Shown piece by piece: positions 46,634 through 56,991 of a stretch of DNA of 64,000 nucleotides. The position numbers were made by a program, and so were the translations under genes. Below the pieces are notes generated by a model. It was not told the DNA's origin. It ran no database searches and saw nothing but the letters and a program-made list of their open reading frames with translations. Positions within the stretch are counted from its first letter, which is position 1. Each line of letters opens with the position of its first letter. The DNA is from Paracoccaceae bacterium. GTDB lineage: Bacteria > Pseudomonadota > Alphaproteobacteria > Rhodobacterales > Rhodobacteraceae. The stretch covers positions 1 through 64,000 of the forward strand of contig JAFMHK010000016.1 in the NCBI GenBank assembly GCA_017854585.1, read 5' to 3'.

Positions 46634-47500
46634 TCAGGCGACCTGCGCCAGCGCAACGCGCGGTGTGACACCCAATGCCGCGCAAACCTGACGGGTCAGG
46701 TCGGGCGTGTTGAGCGTGTAGAAATGCAGGTCGTTGACGCCGCCCTTGATCAGGTTGGAACAAAGCTCGGTGCACAGCACGGTCGACAGCAGGTCTTCGC
46801 GGTCGTCCCGCGCCGCTGTCGCATACGCTTCGTCCAGCCATTGCGGAATGACGGCCCCGCAGCTTTCGGCAAACCGGCGGATGCGGATCCAATTGCCGAT
46901 CGGCAGGATGCCCGGAATGATCGGTGCAGTGATCCCGGCATCGGCGCAGGCATCGCGGAAACGAAAGAACGTGTCGGCCTCGAAGAAGAACTGCGTGATG
47001 GCGGACGATGCCCCGGCGTCGATCTTGCGCTTCAGGAAGTCGACGCAAGCGGCCATGTCAGGGGCATCGGGATGCGGATCGGGATAGGCACCCACGCGCA
47101 ACTCGAACTTACCCGTCTTTGCCAAGGCCTCGATCAGTTCGACGGAACTGGCAAAGCCATCGGGATGCGGGACGAAACGGCCGGAATTGCCGGCGGGATC
47201 ACCGCGCAGGGCCACGATCTGCGTGACACCGGCGGCGGCATAGCTGTCGGCGATTTCAAGCGTTTCGCTGCGCGTCGCGTCCACGCAGGTCAGATGTGCG
47301 GCCACATCGACCCCGAAATTGGCGTTGATGGTTTTCACTGCTTCGTGGGTCAGGGTGCGGGTAGTGCCGCCCGCGCCATAGGTGACCGACACGAAACTGG
47401 GCGCCAGCGGAGCCAGAACCCCAAGCGTGTCCCACAGCTTGAATGATCCCTCCAGACCCTTGGGGGGGAAGAACTCGAAAGAGACGTTTGGCGTGGTCAT
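46634..47500 (-). CDS. metF: 5,10-methylenetetrahydrofolate reductase
   Basis: 288 aa from ATG 47500. FEFFPPKG starts the TIM barrel; VTYGAGGTTR, LRGD and ITQFFFEADTFFRF are typical flavin and substrate motifs. It makes 5-methyl-THF for methionine synthesis. It is divergent from a metR-like regulator across 93 bases, an arrangement known from methionine genes. Confidence 0.95.
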   Translation of the reverse strand: MTTPNVSFEFFPPKGLEGSFKLWDTLGVLAPLAPSFVSVTYGAGGTTRTLTHEAVKTINANFGVDVAAHLTCVDATRSETLEIADSYAAAGVTQIVALRGDPAGNSGRFVPHPDGFASSVELIEALAKTGKFELRVGAYPDPHPDAPDMAACVDFLKRKIDAGASSAITQFFFEADTFFRFRDACADAGITAPIIPGILPIGNWIRIRRFAESCGAVIPQWLDEAYATAARDDREDLLSTVLCTELCSNLIKGGVNDLHFYTLNTPDLTRQVCAALGVTPRVALAQVA

Positions 47501-47593
47501 GGCGATTCTGATCCTTGATCTGTTGGGCATAGGTGTCGCATACAGTTGGTCTTGCGACAAATTCATAACTCTCAACATCAATATGAGTTTCAC
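47501..47593. promoter_or_regulatory. metF/metR divergent control region
   Basis: 93 bases between divergent starts. Two short inverted repeats overlap: AACTC (47567-47571) with GAGTT (47585-47589), and TCATA (47563-47567) with TATGA (47582-47586). LysR proteins bind such interrupted dyads, but neither matches the E. coli MetR box exactly. No SAM riboswitch is evident. Confidence 0.45.
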
Positions 47594-48502
47594 ATGCATC
47601 TTGAGTTTCGCCACCTGCGCACGATCAAAGCTATTCACGACGAGGGTGGGTTGGCCAAGGCCGCGGATACGCTGCACATCACGCAAAGCGCGCTGAGCCA
47701 TCAAATCAAGGGGTTGGAGGCACAGGCGGGGGTCGAATTGTTCGTGCGCCGGGCCAAACCCCTGCGGCTGTCGGCGGCGGGAATGCGGCTGCTGCGGCTG
47801 GCGGAAGAGGTGCTGCCGCGCATCGCGGCGTTGGAAGATGAGTTCAGCGGGCTGATTTCTGGTAAAACCGGGCGGTTGCACATTGCCATCGAATGTCACG
47901 CCTGTTTCGACTGGTTGCTGCCGGTGTTGGAGGCGTTCCGCAAAGCATGGCCCGATGTCGATGTGGATATTCGTCCCGGCCTGCAGTTCGAGGCATTGCC
48001 CGCCCTGCAACGCGAAGACGTGGATCTTGTGATCTCGTCGGACCCGGAAGAGATGTCGGGCGTCGATTTCACCCCGCTGTTTGATTATGAACCCGTCTTC
48101 GTGTGCGCCAAGGAACATCCGCTTGCGGCCAAGCCGTTCATCGCGGCCAGTGATTTCGCCGACCAGACCTTGATTACTTATCCTGTCGATCGCTCGCGAC
48201 TGGATGTGTTCAGCCAATTGTTGTTCCCGGCCGGGGTCGAGCCGAAGGGGATCAGGCAAGTCGAACTCTCGGCCGTAATCTTGCTTTTGGTGGCGTCCAT
48301 GCGCGGTGTCGCGGTGTTGCCGGATTGGGTGGTGCGTGATGCGGCAGCCAATGGGTCCATCGTGACGCGACCCCTGACCGAGAAGGGGCTGACGCGCAGG
48401 CTTTACGGTGCCACGCGCAGTGATGACACGGGCAAACCCTTCATGTCGCATGTCCTCAAGCTGTGCCGGACCGAGCCGCCCAAGCTGCAAAGGCGCGCTT
48501 GA
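47594..48502 (+). CDS. metR: LysR-family regulator, MetR-like
   Basis: 302 aa from ATG 47594. The N-terminal winged helix (about 1-60) includes HITQSALSHQIKGLEAQAG. The effector domain (about 90-290) includes IAIECHACFDWLLPVLEAFR, a MetR-specific stretch that binds homocysteine. Divergent metF supports the role as activator of methionine genes. Confidence 0.9.
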   Translation: MHLEFRHLRTIKAIHDEGGLAKAADTLHITQSALSHQIKGLEAQAGVELFVRRAKPLRLSAAGMRLLRLAEEVLPRIAALEDEFSGLISGKTGRLHIAIECHACFDWLLPVLEAFRKAWPDVDVDIRPGLQFEALPALQREDVDLVISSDPEEMSGVDFTPLFDYEPVFVCAKEHPLAAKPFIAASDFADQTLITYPVDRSRLDVFSQLLFPAGVEPKGIRQVELSAVILLLVASMRGVAVLPDWVVRDAAANGSIVTRPLTEKGLTRRLYGATRSDDTGKPFMSHVLKLCRTEPPKLQRRA

Positions 48503-48615
48503 GCGGCGAAATATGTGCGAAAACCAAGGCAAAACTCCGCTGAAAAGGTTTGCGCCCTTGGCACGGGGCGGACGCGGGGATATACGCGCGGCCTGATCCG
48601 CAAAAGGTGTTTCCC

Positions 48616-49413
48616 ATGCAAGGCTCTGCCAATCTCAACGTCATGCTCAAGGCCGCGCGCAAAGCGGGTCGGTCTTTGGTCAAGGACTTCCGCGAGGTCG
48701 AGAACCTGCAGGTGGGAACCAAGGGCCCCGGAGATTTCGTTTCGCGGGCCGATACCGCCGCCGAAGCCATCCTGAAAGATGAGTTGATGGGCGCGCGCCC
48801 CAACTATGGTTTTCTGGGCGAAGAAGGCACCCAGATCGAAGGCAAGGACCCGACGCGCCGCTGGATCGTGGACCCGTTGGATGGCACCACGAATTTCTTG
48901 CACGGCATGCCGCATTGGGCCATTTCGATTGCCCTTGAACACAAGGGTGAGATTGTCTCGGCCGTGGTGTTCGACCCGGCGAAGGACGAGATGTTCTATG
49001 CCGAAAAGGGCGCAGGCGCCTGGATGAACGATAGCCAGCGGTTGCGGGTATCGGGCCGGACAAAGATGATCGAAACGGTTTATGCGACCGGCCTGCCGTT
49101 TGGCGGCGCGAAATATCTGCCCGCTTGCCTGCAGGATCTGGCGCGGCTGTTGCCCGTGTGTGCCGGTGTGCGGCGCTGGGGGGCCGCGTCGCTTGATTTG
49201 GCTTATGTCGCGGCGGGCCGTTTCGATGGCTATTGGGAACGCGGCTTGCAGCCATGGGACATCGCCGCGGGTATCTTGATCGTGCGCGAGGCTGGTGGCT
49301 TTGTCGAACCGATCCGTGAAGGTCAGGACATGCTGGCCGACGGGAATGTGGTTGCTGGGGCAGCCGGTATCTTTGAGCCGTTTGCCAACATCATCCGTGA
49401 TCGCGAAGCCTAG
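48616..49413 (+). CDS. suhB: Inositol monophosphatase family protein (SuhB)
   Basis: 265 aa from ATG 48616. Metal motifs are GEEG (Glu69-Glu70) and WIVDPLDGTTNF (Asp86, Asp89), with WDIAAGILIVREAGG later. It hydrolyses inositol phosphates and, in SuhB, also supports rRNA transcription. The last four bases overlap the convergent pcs gene. Confidence 0.92.
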   Translation: MQGSANLNVMLKAARKAGRSLVKDFREVENLQVGTKGPGDFVSRADTAAEAILKDELMGARPNYGFLGEEGTQIEGKDPTRRWIVDPLDGTTNFLHGMPHWAISIALEHKGEIVSAVVFDPAKDEMFYAEKGAGAWMNDSQRLRVSGRTKMIETVYATGLPFGGAKYLPACLQDLARLLPVCAGVRRWGAASLDLAYVAAGRFDGYWERGLQPWDIAAGILIVREAGGFVEPIREGQDMLADGNVVAGAAGIFEPFANIIRDREA

Positions 49414-50099
49414 GCGCGATCAGTGACTTGTTGCACCACCCCTGCGGCCAGCAGGTACAACGAAGTCACCGTGATGCAGGCCGTCAGCGCAGGGTTGGCG
49501 GCGAAATCCGTCCACGCGGCATAGCTGATGCCGCCGGTCCAGATCAGTGCAAGGCTGAGTGACAGCGGCCGCCACCGTGCCGTCCGGATCGGGTGAATGA
49601 ACTTGATCGGTGCGAACATGGCGATGGTCAGTATGATCACCAGCCCAAGCGCGACCCACCACGGCGGCCCGATCACCAGCAGGGCAAGCACCAGCATGTT
49701 CCAGCAGCCGGGAAACCCGGCGAAGCTGTTATCGGCGGTCTTCATCCGTGTATCGGCGAAATAGAGCGCGCTTGCGAATGGGATGAGAAGCACGACGATC
49801 CAGCCGCTCCAGCCCGGCACCAGGCCCGATGCATAAAGCGCATATGCCGGTATCATCACGTAGGTCAGAAAGTCGATAATCAGGTCCAGCAGCACGCCGT
49901 CGATCTCTGGCGCGTGCTGTTTGACGTCAAACCGACGCGCCAAGGGGCCGTCGATGCCGTCAACCACGAAGGCCACGGCCAGCCAGATGGCCATGCTGGC
50001 CCAGTCGTGCTGCATCGCTTCCAGCAAGGCCAGCATCGCGAGCGATGCGCCAAGCGCGGTGAACAGATGGACAGAATACGCAGTCAGGTGTTTCGACAT
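49410..50099 (-). CDS. pcs: Phosphatidylcholine synthase
   Basis: 229 aa from ATG 50099. Eight hydrophobic segments. The CDP-alcohol phosphotransferase motif is VDGIDGPLARRF followed by EIDGVLLDLIID, with the Pcs-type spacing. It joins choline and CDP-diacylglycerol at the inner membrane. Its presence indicates phosphatidylcholine made from external choline. An upstream ATG at 50138 is an alternative. Confidence 0.93.
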   Translation of the reverse strand: MSKHLTAYSVHLFTALGASLAMLALLEAMQHDWASMAIWLAVAFVVDGIDGPLARRFDVKQHAPEIDGVLLDLIIDFLTYVMIPAYALYASGLVPGWSGWIVVLLIPFASALYFADTRMKTADNSFAGFPGCWNMLVLALLVIGPPWWVALGLVIILTIAMFAPIKFIHPIRTARWRPLSLSLALIWTGGISYAAWTDFAANPALTACITVTSLYLLAAGVVQQVTDRA

Positions 50100-50148
50100 G
50101 ACGCGCGGTTTGCCGTGTTCCGAGCCTGAGTGCAACATAACTGTTACA

Positions 50149-51072
50149 TCAGGCTTTCGGGTGGGCGGCATCATAGACCGCCAGAAGCCGCGCGGTATCC
50201 ACGGCCGTATAGGCCTGCGTGGTCGATAATGAGCTGTGCCCCAGCAGTTCTTGTATCGCGCGCAGATCGCCGCCCGCATCCAGCAGATGGGTTGCAAAGC
50301 TGTGCCGCATGGCGTGCGGCGTGGCGGTGGCGGGCAGGCCCAGTTGCATGCGGGCCTGTTCCATCACTTTGGCGATAAGACGGGGGTTCAACGGGCCGCC
50401 GCGAATGCCGCGAAACAGCGGCGTGCCGGGCGCAAGGTCATGTGGCTGAAGGCGCACGTAGGTTGCAACAGCACTGCGCGCGACAGGCAGAACCGGCACC
50501 TCGCGTTCCTTGCCGCCCTTGCCGCGAATGCGCAGCGTATCGGACATGGGGTGGGCGGCGGCATCAAGGCCAAGCGCCTCGGATATGCGCAAGCCGCAGC
50601 CATAGAGCAGCGTGACGACAGCCGAATCGCGCGCAGACACCCAGTCGCGTGCGTCTTGCGCACCGATGGTGGCGATCAGGTCTCGCGCCGATCCCTCCGA
50701 GACCGGGCGTGGCAGGCGGCGCTGATGTTTCGGCGCGCGCATGGACAGAACCGTGGTGGCGTCGAACCCTTCACGCTCTGCCCACCACCCGTAGAAGGAT
50801 TTGACGGCGGACAACCGGCGCGCCAACGATCGCGCACCGACACCGCGCCGACGCTGATCGGCCATCCATGCGCGCAGATCGGGGGTGGTGATGGTGCGCA
50901 ACGCATCGGGGCCGGGTGTGCCGCCGGTATGCTGGGACTGAAACGCCAGAAATCCCGCAACATCGCGGCCATAGGCATCAACCGTCGCCTCGGCCGCGCC
51001 AAGGATGGCGCGGGCATGGCGAAGCCAGTTGTCCATCAGGTCGCGGGCCGCAGGAGAGATCGCAAGGCTCAT
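50149..51072 (-). CDS. xerC: Tyrosine recombinase XerC
   Basis: 307 aa. Catalytic residues are Arg162 (CGLRISEAL), Lys185 (GKGGK), His253 and Arg256 (PHAMRHSFA), His279 (LGHSSL) and Tyr288. It resolves chromosome dimers with XerD at dif. It is 5 bases from the DUF484 gene, a pairing also found in gammaproteobacteria. It is not part of an integron or phage. Confidence 0.95.
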   Translation of the reverse strand: MSLAISPAARDLMDNWLRHARAILGAAEATVDAYGRDVAGFLAFQSQHTGGTPGPDALRTITTPDLRAWMADQRRRGVGARSLARRLSAVKSFYGWWAEREGFDATTVLSMRAPKHQRRLPRPVSEGSARDLIATIGAQDARDWVSARDSAVVTLLYGCGLRISEALGLDAAAHPMSDTLRIRGKGGKEREVPVLPVARSAVATYVRLQPHDLAPGTPLFRGIRGGPLNPRLIAKVMEQARMQLGLPATATPHAMRHSFATHLLDAGGDLRAIQELLGHSSLSTTQAYTAVDTARLLAVYDAAHPKA

Positions 51073-51077
51073 GTGCC

Positions 51078-51806
51078 TTACGCCAGATATTTGCGCATCA
51101 GCCGTTCAAAGACCCCGGTGAAGAAGGTGAGCAGGTCGGTGCCTTGGGACGGGCGGAACTGGTGCGGATCCTCGGCCCCCATCACCAACAGGCCCGGCAG
51201 GCGGCCAGACCCAAGGTCAAGGACCAACAGCGCCTCGGATTTGATCCACGCGGCGTCATTGCCGAAAATGCGTTCGGGCGTATCGCCGACCTGACGCAAG
51301 GTAACGGGCTTGTGCGGGACATCACGCCCGCCGGTCAGGTAGGACCGGATAAAGCCGGGCGCGACCACCGTCAGGACATCTTCAAGCTTTTGCACCTTGG
51401 GGGCTTCAGTGTCCGTCGCCTCGGGGCTTTCCAGCACGAGGCGGATGCGATCAACGCGCAAGGTGCCGGCCACGTCGGTGCCAAGCGCCTTGAGAAATGC
51501 GGTGAAATCGGGCTGATCCAGCAGGGCCAGCACGGCGCGGTGGATCTGGTTGGTGCCGGCAAGGTTTTCATAGGCCGCCGCGATAACGCTGCGGTGCGTA
51601 TCTTCCAGACGGTCGAGGCGATTTTCCAGCCGTTCCATGGCGATCCCGCGCATGTCGACGATGTTTCCGCCCATCAAACGGTCATTCGCGGCGATCAGCG
51701 CGCGCATCAGATCACGATCTTCAAGGATCAATTCGGGGTCGGACAAGACGCGATCGCGCCAGTCCTTGGTCAGGGGCGCAGCATTGGCTGCGGTGTCACT
51801 GCTCAC
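51078..51806 (-). CDS. DUF484 family protein
   Basis: 242 aa. An N-terminal coiled coil (about 15-80, with ALIAANDRLMGGNIVDMRGIAMERLENRLDRLE in shape) is followed by a GAF-like domain (about 85-240). DUF484 proteins are typically encoded directly upstream of xerC, as here. Their function is unknown to me. The long gap upstream (180 bases) includes its promoter. Confidence 0.85.
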   Translation of the reverse strand: MSSDTAANAAPLTKDWRDRVLSDPELILEDRDLMRALIAANDRLMGGNIVDMRGIAMERLENRLDRLEDTHRSVIAAAYENLAGTNQIHRAVLALLDQPDFTAFLKALGTDVAGTLRVDRIRLVLESPEATDTEAPKVQKLEDVLTVVAPGFIRSYLTGGRDVPHKPVTLRQVGDTPERIFGNDAAWIKSEALLVLDLGSGRLPGLLVMGAEDPHQFRPSQGTDLLTFFTGVFERLMRKYLA

Positions 51807-51929
51807 GTTGATGCCTCAATATTCTTGTTTTGCTTTGGGTCCGTATATACGACCGGGCAACCAATTTCGCCCCCAAATTTCGCGGTCGGCCGAAAATTGG
51901 CGGGGGCGTGGCAGACAGGCCGCCCTTTC

Positions 51930-51962
51930 CAACAAGAACGGCCCCCGCCATGACGAGGGCCG
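51930..51962 (-). terminator. Possible terminator after the transaldolase-like gene
   Basis: CGGCCC (51939-51944) pairs with GGGCCG (51957-51962), with extra partial pairing inside, and TTCTTGTT follows on the minus strand. It is placed 25 bases after the stop. Confidence 0.45.
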
Positions 51963-51986
51963 CGCGATCAGGATAAAGTGGGTGAT

Positions 51987-52640
51987 CTAGAGGATTTTCT
52001 GACCGGTCTTGGCCCAATCGGCCATGAATTGATCCAACCCCTTGTCGGTCAAGACGTGGCTGGCCATGGCCTTGATGACCGCAGGCGGTGCCGTGGCCAC
52101 ATCGGCCCCGATCAGGGCGGCGTCCTTCATGTGGTTCGCGGTACGGATCGAAGCCGCGAGGATCTCTGTGGGGAAGTCATAGTTGTCATAGATTGCGCGG
52201 ATGTCCGCGATCAATTCCATGCCATCGATGTTGAGATCGTCCAAACGCCCGATAAAGGGCGATATGAAGGTCGCGCCAGCCTTGGCGGCCAACAGCGCCT
52301 GATTGGCCGAGAAGCACAGCGTCACGTTGACCATGCGGCCCTCGCCCGACAGCACTTTGCATGCCTTCAGGCCATCCCACGTCAGCGGCACCTTGATCGC
52401 GATGTTTTCGGCGATCTTGGCCAGTTCGCGGCCTTCGGCGATCATGCCTTCCGCGTCGAGCGCGACGGTTTCGGCGCTGACCGGGCCGGCGATCAGGGCG
52501 CAAATCTCGGCGGTGACTTCCTTGATGTCGCGACCCGATTTCATGATCAGCGATGGGTTGGTTGTGACACCATCGACCATGCCGAGGTCATTGAGTTCGC
52601 GGATGTCGTCAATATCTGCGGTATCCACAAAGAATTTCAT
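51987..52640 (-). CDS. Transaldolase / fructose-6-phosphate aldolase-like protein
   Basis: 217 aa, the short subfamily. The Schiff-base Lys83 lies in AIKVPLT, and VTTNPSL and SPFIGRLDD are conserved. Short members include transaldolase TalC and F6P aldolase; sequence alone does not separate them. It is divergent from priA over 75 bases, which hold a small inverted repeat (GTTAG and CTAAC). Confidence 0.9.
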   Translation of the reverse strand: MKFFVDTADIDDIRELNDLGMVDGVTTNPSLIMKSGRDIKEVTAEICALIAGPVSAETVALDAEGMIAEGRELAKIAENIAIKVPLTWDGLKACKVLSGEGRMVNVTLCFSANQALLAAKAGATFISPFIGRLDDLNIDGMELIADIRAIYDNYDFPTEILAASIRTANHMKDAALIGADVATAPPAVIKAMASHVLTDKGLDQFMADWAKTGQKIL

Positions 52641-52715
52641 GGGTGCGGTTCCTTTCATGTGGCAGCCGTGATCAGTTAGCGGTCTTCTAACCCAACGGCC
52701 GGGCAGCGGGAAGTC

Positions 52716-54908
52716 ATGAGCCAAGAGTATTTTGACGAGGGAGAGTTGGTCGGCGTGCTGACGGCCGAACCGCTGGACCGGGTGCTTGATTACAAGGCAC
52801 CTGAAGGCGGCTGTTGGCTGGGCGCGTTCGTGGAGGTGCCGTTGGGCCCTCGTAAGGTGCTGGGCGTTGTCTGGGGCCAAGGGCGCGGCGATTGGGATAT
52901 CGCGAAGGTGCGATCCGTGCGTCGCGTGCTGGATGTGGCGCCGATGCGGACCGAACTCCGCGAGTTTCTGGAGAAGGCGGGCGCGTATACCCTGACCCCG
53001 ATGGCCGCGATGTTGCGTCTTGCCACCCGCGCGCCGGGGTTGAGCGACCCGCCCTCGATGCGCAAGATCTACCGGCTGGGTGCGACAGAGCCTGACCGCA
53101 TGACCGATGCGCGCCGCCGCGTGTTGGAAACCCTCGCGGAATACGGCGGGCTTGGTTTCACGTTGAAGGAACTGTCGGATCTGGCGGGCGTGACGGCATC
53201 CGTCGTCAAGGGGCTGGCCGCCCAAGGCGCGGTGGAGGAGGCCGACACCCCCCGCGATACGCCGTATCTGCCCCTGAACCCCGCGCTTCCCAGCAAGGCC
53301 CTGACCCCTGATCAGGAATTGGCCGCGAAAGTTTTGCGGGAGGCGGTGCGGTCGGGCGCGTATGGCACGACCTTGCTGAAGGGCGTCACCGGGTCGGGCA
53401 AGACCGAGGTCTATCTGGAGGCCGTGGCGGCGTGCCTGAAGGCCGGGCGGCAGGCGTTGGTCTTGTTGCCGGAAATCGCATTGACCAACGAGTTCATTCA
53501 CCGGGTTGAAGAACGGTTCGGCCACCCGCCCGCCGAATGGCATTCTGGCGTTACGATGACCGAACGCCGTCGGTGCTGGAAAATGGTGGGGCAGGGCGCG
53601 GCGCAGTTCGTCGTGGGCGCGCGGTCGGCCCTGTTCCTGCCGTTCCGCGATCTTGGCCTGATCGTCGTGGATGAGGAACACGACACATCCTACAAGCAGG
53701 AGGACGGCGTCCTTTACAACGCGCGCGACATGGCGGTTTTGCGCGCGTCACTGAACAAGGCGCAGGTGGTGCTGGCGTCGGCGACGCCGTCGTTGGAAAG
53801 CTGGGCGAACGCCGAGGCCGGGAAATACGCGCGCCTTGACCTGATGGCGCGGTTTGGCGCTGCCAAGATGCCGGAAATGGCGGCGATCGACATGCGCGCC
53901 GAGGATTTGCCGGGAGGGGCGTGGATTTCACCCGCACTGCAGGGCGCGGTGCATCAGCGGTTGCGCGACGGGGAACAGAGTCTGCTGTTCCTGAACCGTC
54001 GCGGCTATGCTCCCGTGACACTGTGCCGGGCCTGCGGCGAGCAGGTTGGCTGCGACCATTGCGACGCGCGGATGGTGGAGCATCGGTTCCAGAAACGGCT
54101 GATGTGCCACCAGTGCGGCGAGACAAAGCCGGTGCCTGACATCTGTCCAAGCTGCAAGGTCGAGGGCAAGATGGCGGCTGTCGGTCCGGGCGTCGAACGG
54201 GTGGCCGAAGAAGCCGCCCGGTTGTTTCCGGATGCAAGGATGGCGATCTTGTCATCGGACCTGTTTGGGTCGGCCCGCGCGCTGAAACAACAGATCGAAG
54301 ACATTGCCGCCGGCGACACCGACATCATCATCGGCACGCAATTGGTGGCAAAGGGGCATAACTTTCCGCGCCTGACGCTTGTCGGTGTGGTGGATGCCGA
54401 TCTGGGCCTGCAAGGGTCGGACCTGCGCGCGGCGGAACGCACGTTTCAATTGATGCGGCAGGTTGCCGGGCGGGCAGGGCGCGCGGACAGGCCCGGACAG
54501 GCGTTGTTGCAGACGTTTCAACCGGAACACCCGGTGATCCGGTCGATCCTTTCGGGGGACGAGGAAGGGTTCTGGCGTGCCGAAGCGGCCGAGCGCGAGG
54601 CGACGGCGATGCCACCTTACGGTCGACTGGCGGGCATCATCATTTCCAGCCCCGATGCGGCGGCGGCGTTTGATCTGGGCACATATCTGGCGCGCAACGA
54701 TGGCGTGCTGAGGGCGCTGGGCGCGGTGGTCTATGGGCCCGCGCCCGCCCCGATTGCACGGGTGCGGGGGCGGCACCGGGTGCGTCTGTTGGTCAAGGCC
54801 CCCAAGGCGGCGGCCCTGCAAGGCGCGATCACGCAATGGGTTGGCGCGGTCAAACTGCCGCGCGACGTGCGGCTATCTGTGGATATCGACCCGCAAAGCT
54901 TCTATTGA
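52716..54908 (+). CDS. priA: Primosomal helicase PriA
   Basis: 730 aa. DNA-binding N-terminus, Walker A GVTGSGKT (223-230), DEEH (319-322), then a zinc-binding region with paired Cys ([31 protein letters not shown]), and helicase motifs ending [13 protein letters not shown]. PriA restarts stalled forks outside oriC. A full set of motifs is present. Start ATG 52716. Confidence 0.97.
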   Translation: MSQEYFDEGELVGVLTAEPLDRVLDYKAPEGGCWLGAFVEVPLGPRKVLGVVWGQGRGDWDIAKVRSVRRVLDVAPMRTELREFLEKAGAYTLTPMAAMLRLATRAPGLSDPPSMRKIYRLGATEPDRMTDARRRVLETLAEYGGLGFTLKELSDLAGVTASVVKGLAAQGAVEEADTPRDTPYLPLNPALPSKALTPDQELAAKVLREAVRSGAYGTTLLKGVTGSGKTEVYLEAVAACLKAGRQALVLLPEIALTNEFIHRVEERFGHPPAEWHSGVTMTERRRCWKMVGQGAAQFVVGARSALFLPFRDLGLIVVDEEHDTSYKQEDGVLYNARDMAVLRASLNKAQVVLASATPSLESWANAEAGKYARLDLMARFGAAKMPEMAAIDMRAEDLPGGAWISPALQGAVHQRLRDGEQSLLFLNRRGYAPVTLCRACGEQVGCDHCDARMVEHRFQKRLMCHQCGETKPVPDICPSCKVEGKMAAVGPGVERVAEEAARLFPDARMAILSSDLFGSARALKQQIEDIAAGDTDIIIGTQLVAKGHNFPRLTLVGVVDADLGLQGSDLRAAERTFQLMRQVAGRAGRADRPGQALLQTFQPEHPVIRSILSGDEEGFWRAEAAEREATAMPPYGRLAGIIISSPDAAAAFDLGTYLARNDGVLRALGAVVYGPAPAPIARVRGRHRVRLLVKAPKAAALQGAITQWVGAVKLPRDVRLSVDIDPQSFY

Positions 54909-54973
54909 TAAGCGGTTTTCAGGGGCCGTCCGGCCCGTTAAAACCCGGCGAAACGCCAATAAGGGAATTCGAC

Positions 54974-56059
54974 ATGACCGCCCCCATCCGCCCGCAGCCC
55001 GGCATCATGGACATCCAGCTCTACAAGGGTGGGGCCAATACGATCCCGGGTCATGCAAGGCCGCTCAAGCTCAGCTCGAACGAGAACCCGTTCGGACCAT
55101 CCCCCAAGGCGGTTGCGGCCATGGCGATGACATTGGGCGCGATGCATCGCTACCCCTCGACCGATCATGCGGCGCTGCGTGCGGCGATTGCCGATGTGCA
55201 TGGTCTGGATGCCGACCGGATCATCTGTGGTGTCGGATCGGACGAGGTGCTGAACCTGCTGGCGATGGCGTATGCCGGGTCGGGCGATGAGGTGTTGTAT
55301 ACCGAACACGGATTTTCGCTGTATCGGGTCTTTGCGCTTGGCGTGGGGGCCACCCCGGTGGTCGCGCCCGAGGTGGAGCGGCAGGTCGATGTCGATGCGC
55401 TTCTTGCCTGCGTCACCCCCGCCACGCGGCTGGTTTATCTGACCAACCCCGGCAACCCGACAGGAACCATGATCGACGTGGACAGCATTGCGCGGCTGGC
55501 CGATGAGCTGCCGCAGGACTGCTTGCTGGTCATCGACGGTGCCTACGCAGAGTTCGTGGAGGACTATGATGGTGGCGCCGCGATCGTGGAGGCGCGCGAA
55601 AACGTCGTCATGACGCGCACGTTTTCGAAGATTTACGGACTGGGCGGGTTGCGCGTGGGCTGGGGCTATGCGCCGCCGCATGTAATCGATGTTCTGAACC
55701 GCATACGGGGGCCATTCAATCTGTCGAACGTGGCGCTGGCCGGGGCCGAGGCTGCGGTGCACGACCGCCAGTTCGTGCAGGATTGCGCCCGCGTGAACGC
55801 GACCGAGCGTGCGCGGCTGCAGGGCGGTTTGCGGCAATTGGGGATCGGGTGCGATGACAGCCACGCCAATTTTGTTCTGGCCCGATTCGCCGATGAGACC
55901 GAGGCGCTGGCGGCGGACGCGCTGTTGAAGGCGCACGGCATCATCGTGCGGATCGTCAAGGGTTACGGATTTCCACAGGCGTTGCGCATTACGGTGGGGC
56001 GCACCGATGACGTGACCCGCGTATTGGACGTGCTGGCGCAGGTCAGGGGCGCGGCATGA
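54974..56059 (+). CDS. hisC: Histidinol-phosphate aminotransferase
   Basis: 361 aa from ATG 54974. Class I/II aminotransferase with LSSNENPFGPS, NPGNPTGT, the PLP-binding Lys219 in TFSKIYGLGGLRVGWG, and a final Arg in LRITVGR. In alphaproteobacteria this enzyme may also serve aromatic amino acids, which fits overlap with tyrA by 4 bases (ATGA). No other his gene is in the window. Confidence 0.94.
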   Translation: MTAPIRPQPGIMDIQLYKGGANTIPGHARPLKLSSNENPFGPSPKAVAAMAMTLGAMHRYPSTDHAALRAAIADVHGLDADRIICGVGSDEVLNLLAMAYAGSGDEVLYTEHGFSLYRVFALGVGATPVVAPEVERQVDVDALLACVTPATRLVYLTNPGNPTGTMIDVDSIARLADELPQDCLLVIDGAYAEFVEDYDGGAAIVEARENVVMTRTFSKIYGLGGLRVGWGYAPPHVIDVLNRIRGPFNLSNVALAGAEAAVHDRQFVQDCARVNATERARLQGGLRQLGIGCDDSHANFVLARFADETEALAADALLKAHGIIVRIVKGYGFPQALRITVGRTDDVTRVLDVLAQVRGAA

Positions 56060-56991
56060 GCGTGATCTACAACCGCGTCGCCCTGATCGGCCTTGGGTTG
56101 ATCGCGGGGTCCATGGCCCATGCGATGCGACGCGCGGGACTGGCGGGGGAAATCGTGGGAACCTCGCGTTCTGCGGAAACGCGGGCAGTCGCGGCTGAAA
56201 TCGGGCTTTGCGACCGGATCACGGAGACCGCCGCCGAGGCGGTCGTCGGTGCCGACCTGGTGGTGCTGGCCGTGCCGATCGGTGCGATGGCCGCAGTGGC
56301 CGAAGAGATCGGACCATATCTGGCGCCGGGCGCCACGGTGACCGACGTAGGGTCGGTCAAGCGCGAGGTGATCGTGCAGGTGGCGCCCTTTTTGCCGGAC
56401 ACGGTGCATTTCGTGCCTGCGCACCCATTGGCGGGAACGGAACATTCCGGCCCGCGTTCGGGTTTCGCCACGCTTTTTGACGACCGCTATACCTTGCTGA
56501 CCCCTGTCGAGGGCACGGAGTTGGAGGCAACGGCCAAGCTGCGCACCCTGTGGGAAGGCTGCGGTGCCCGTGTGGAGGAGATGGACGCCGATCACCACGA
56601 TCTGGTCTTGGCCGTAACGAGCCACACGCCGCACCTGATCGCGTACACCATGGTTGGTGTCGCCGATGATTTGCGCCGCGTGACCGATAGTGAAGTGATC
56701 AAGTATTCCGCCGCCGGTTTCCGCGATTTCACACGGATCGCGGCCAGCGACCCGACCATGTGGCGTGACATATTCCTGTCGAACAAGGACGCAACGCTGG
56801 AGATCTTGGGTCGTTTTACCGAAGAACTGTTTGCCCTGCAGCGCGCCATCCGGACCGGGGACGGCGACCATCTGCACGCCTATTTCACTCGGACGCGGGC
56901 CATACGCCGTGGCATCATCGAGGCCGGACAGGATACTGACGCACCGAATTTCGGGCGCACAACGGTCAAGAAGGAATTGCCCGGCGGATGA
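56056..56991 (+). CDS. Prephenate/arogenate dehydrogenase (TyrA family, TyrC type)
   Basis: 311 aa. NAD-binding GLGLIAGS (12-19), the prephenate dehydrogenase core LPDTVHFVPAHPLAGTEHSG, and a helical C-terminus. No chorismate mutase or ACT domain. It catalyses the step to hydroxyphenylpyruvate or tyrosine; which substrate it prefers cannot be told. It overlaps hisC and the extensin-like gene by 4 bases each. Confidence 0.93.
   Translation: MSVIYNRVALIGLGLIAGSMAHAMRRAGLAGEIVGTSRSAETRAVAAEIGLCDRITETAAEAVVGADLVVLAVPIGAMAAVAEEIGPYLAPGATVTDVGSVKREVIVQVAPFLPDTVHFVPAHPLAGTEHSGPRSGFATLFDDRYTLLTPVEGTELEATAKLRTLWEGCGARVEEMDADHHDLVLAVTSHTPHLIAYTMVGVADDLRRVTDSEVIKYSAAGFRDFTRIAASDPTMWRDIFLSNKDATLEILGRFTEELFALQRAIRTGDGDHLHAYFTRTRAIRRGIIEAGQDTDAPNFGRTTVKKELPGG

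Noticed and set aside
47501-47593. SAM riboswitch upstream of metF
   Set aside because: The region is only 93 bases, shared with a divergent gene, and shows no SAM-II-like pseudoknot pattern that I can recognise.
50149-51072. Phage or integron integrase
   Set aside because: The recombinase is XerC: its length, motifs and pairing with DUF484 fit the chromosomal type, and there is no attachment repeat or cargo.
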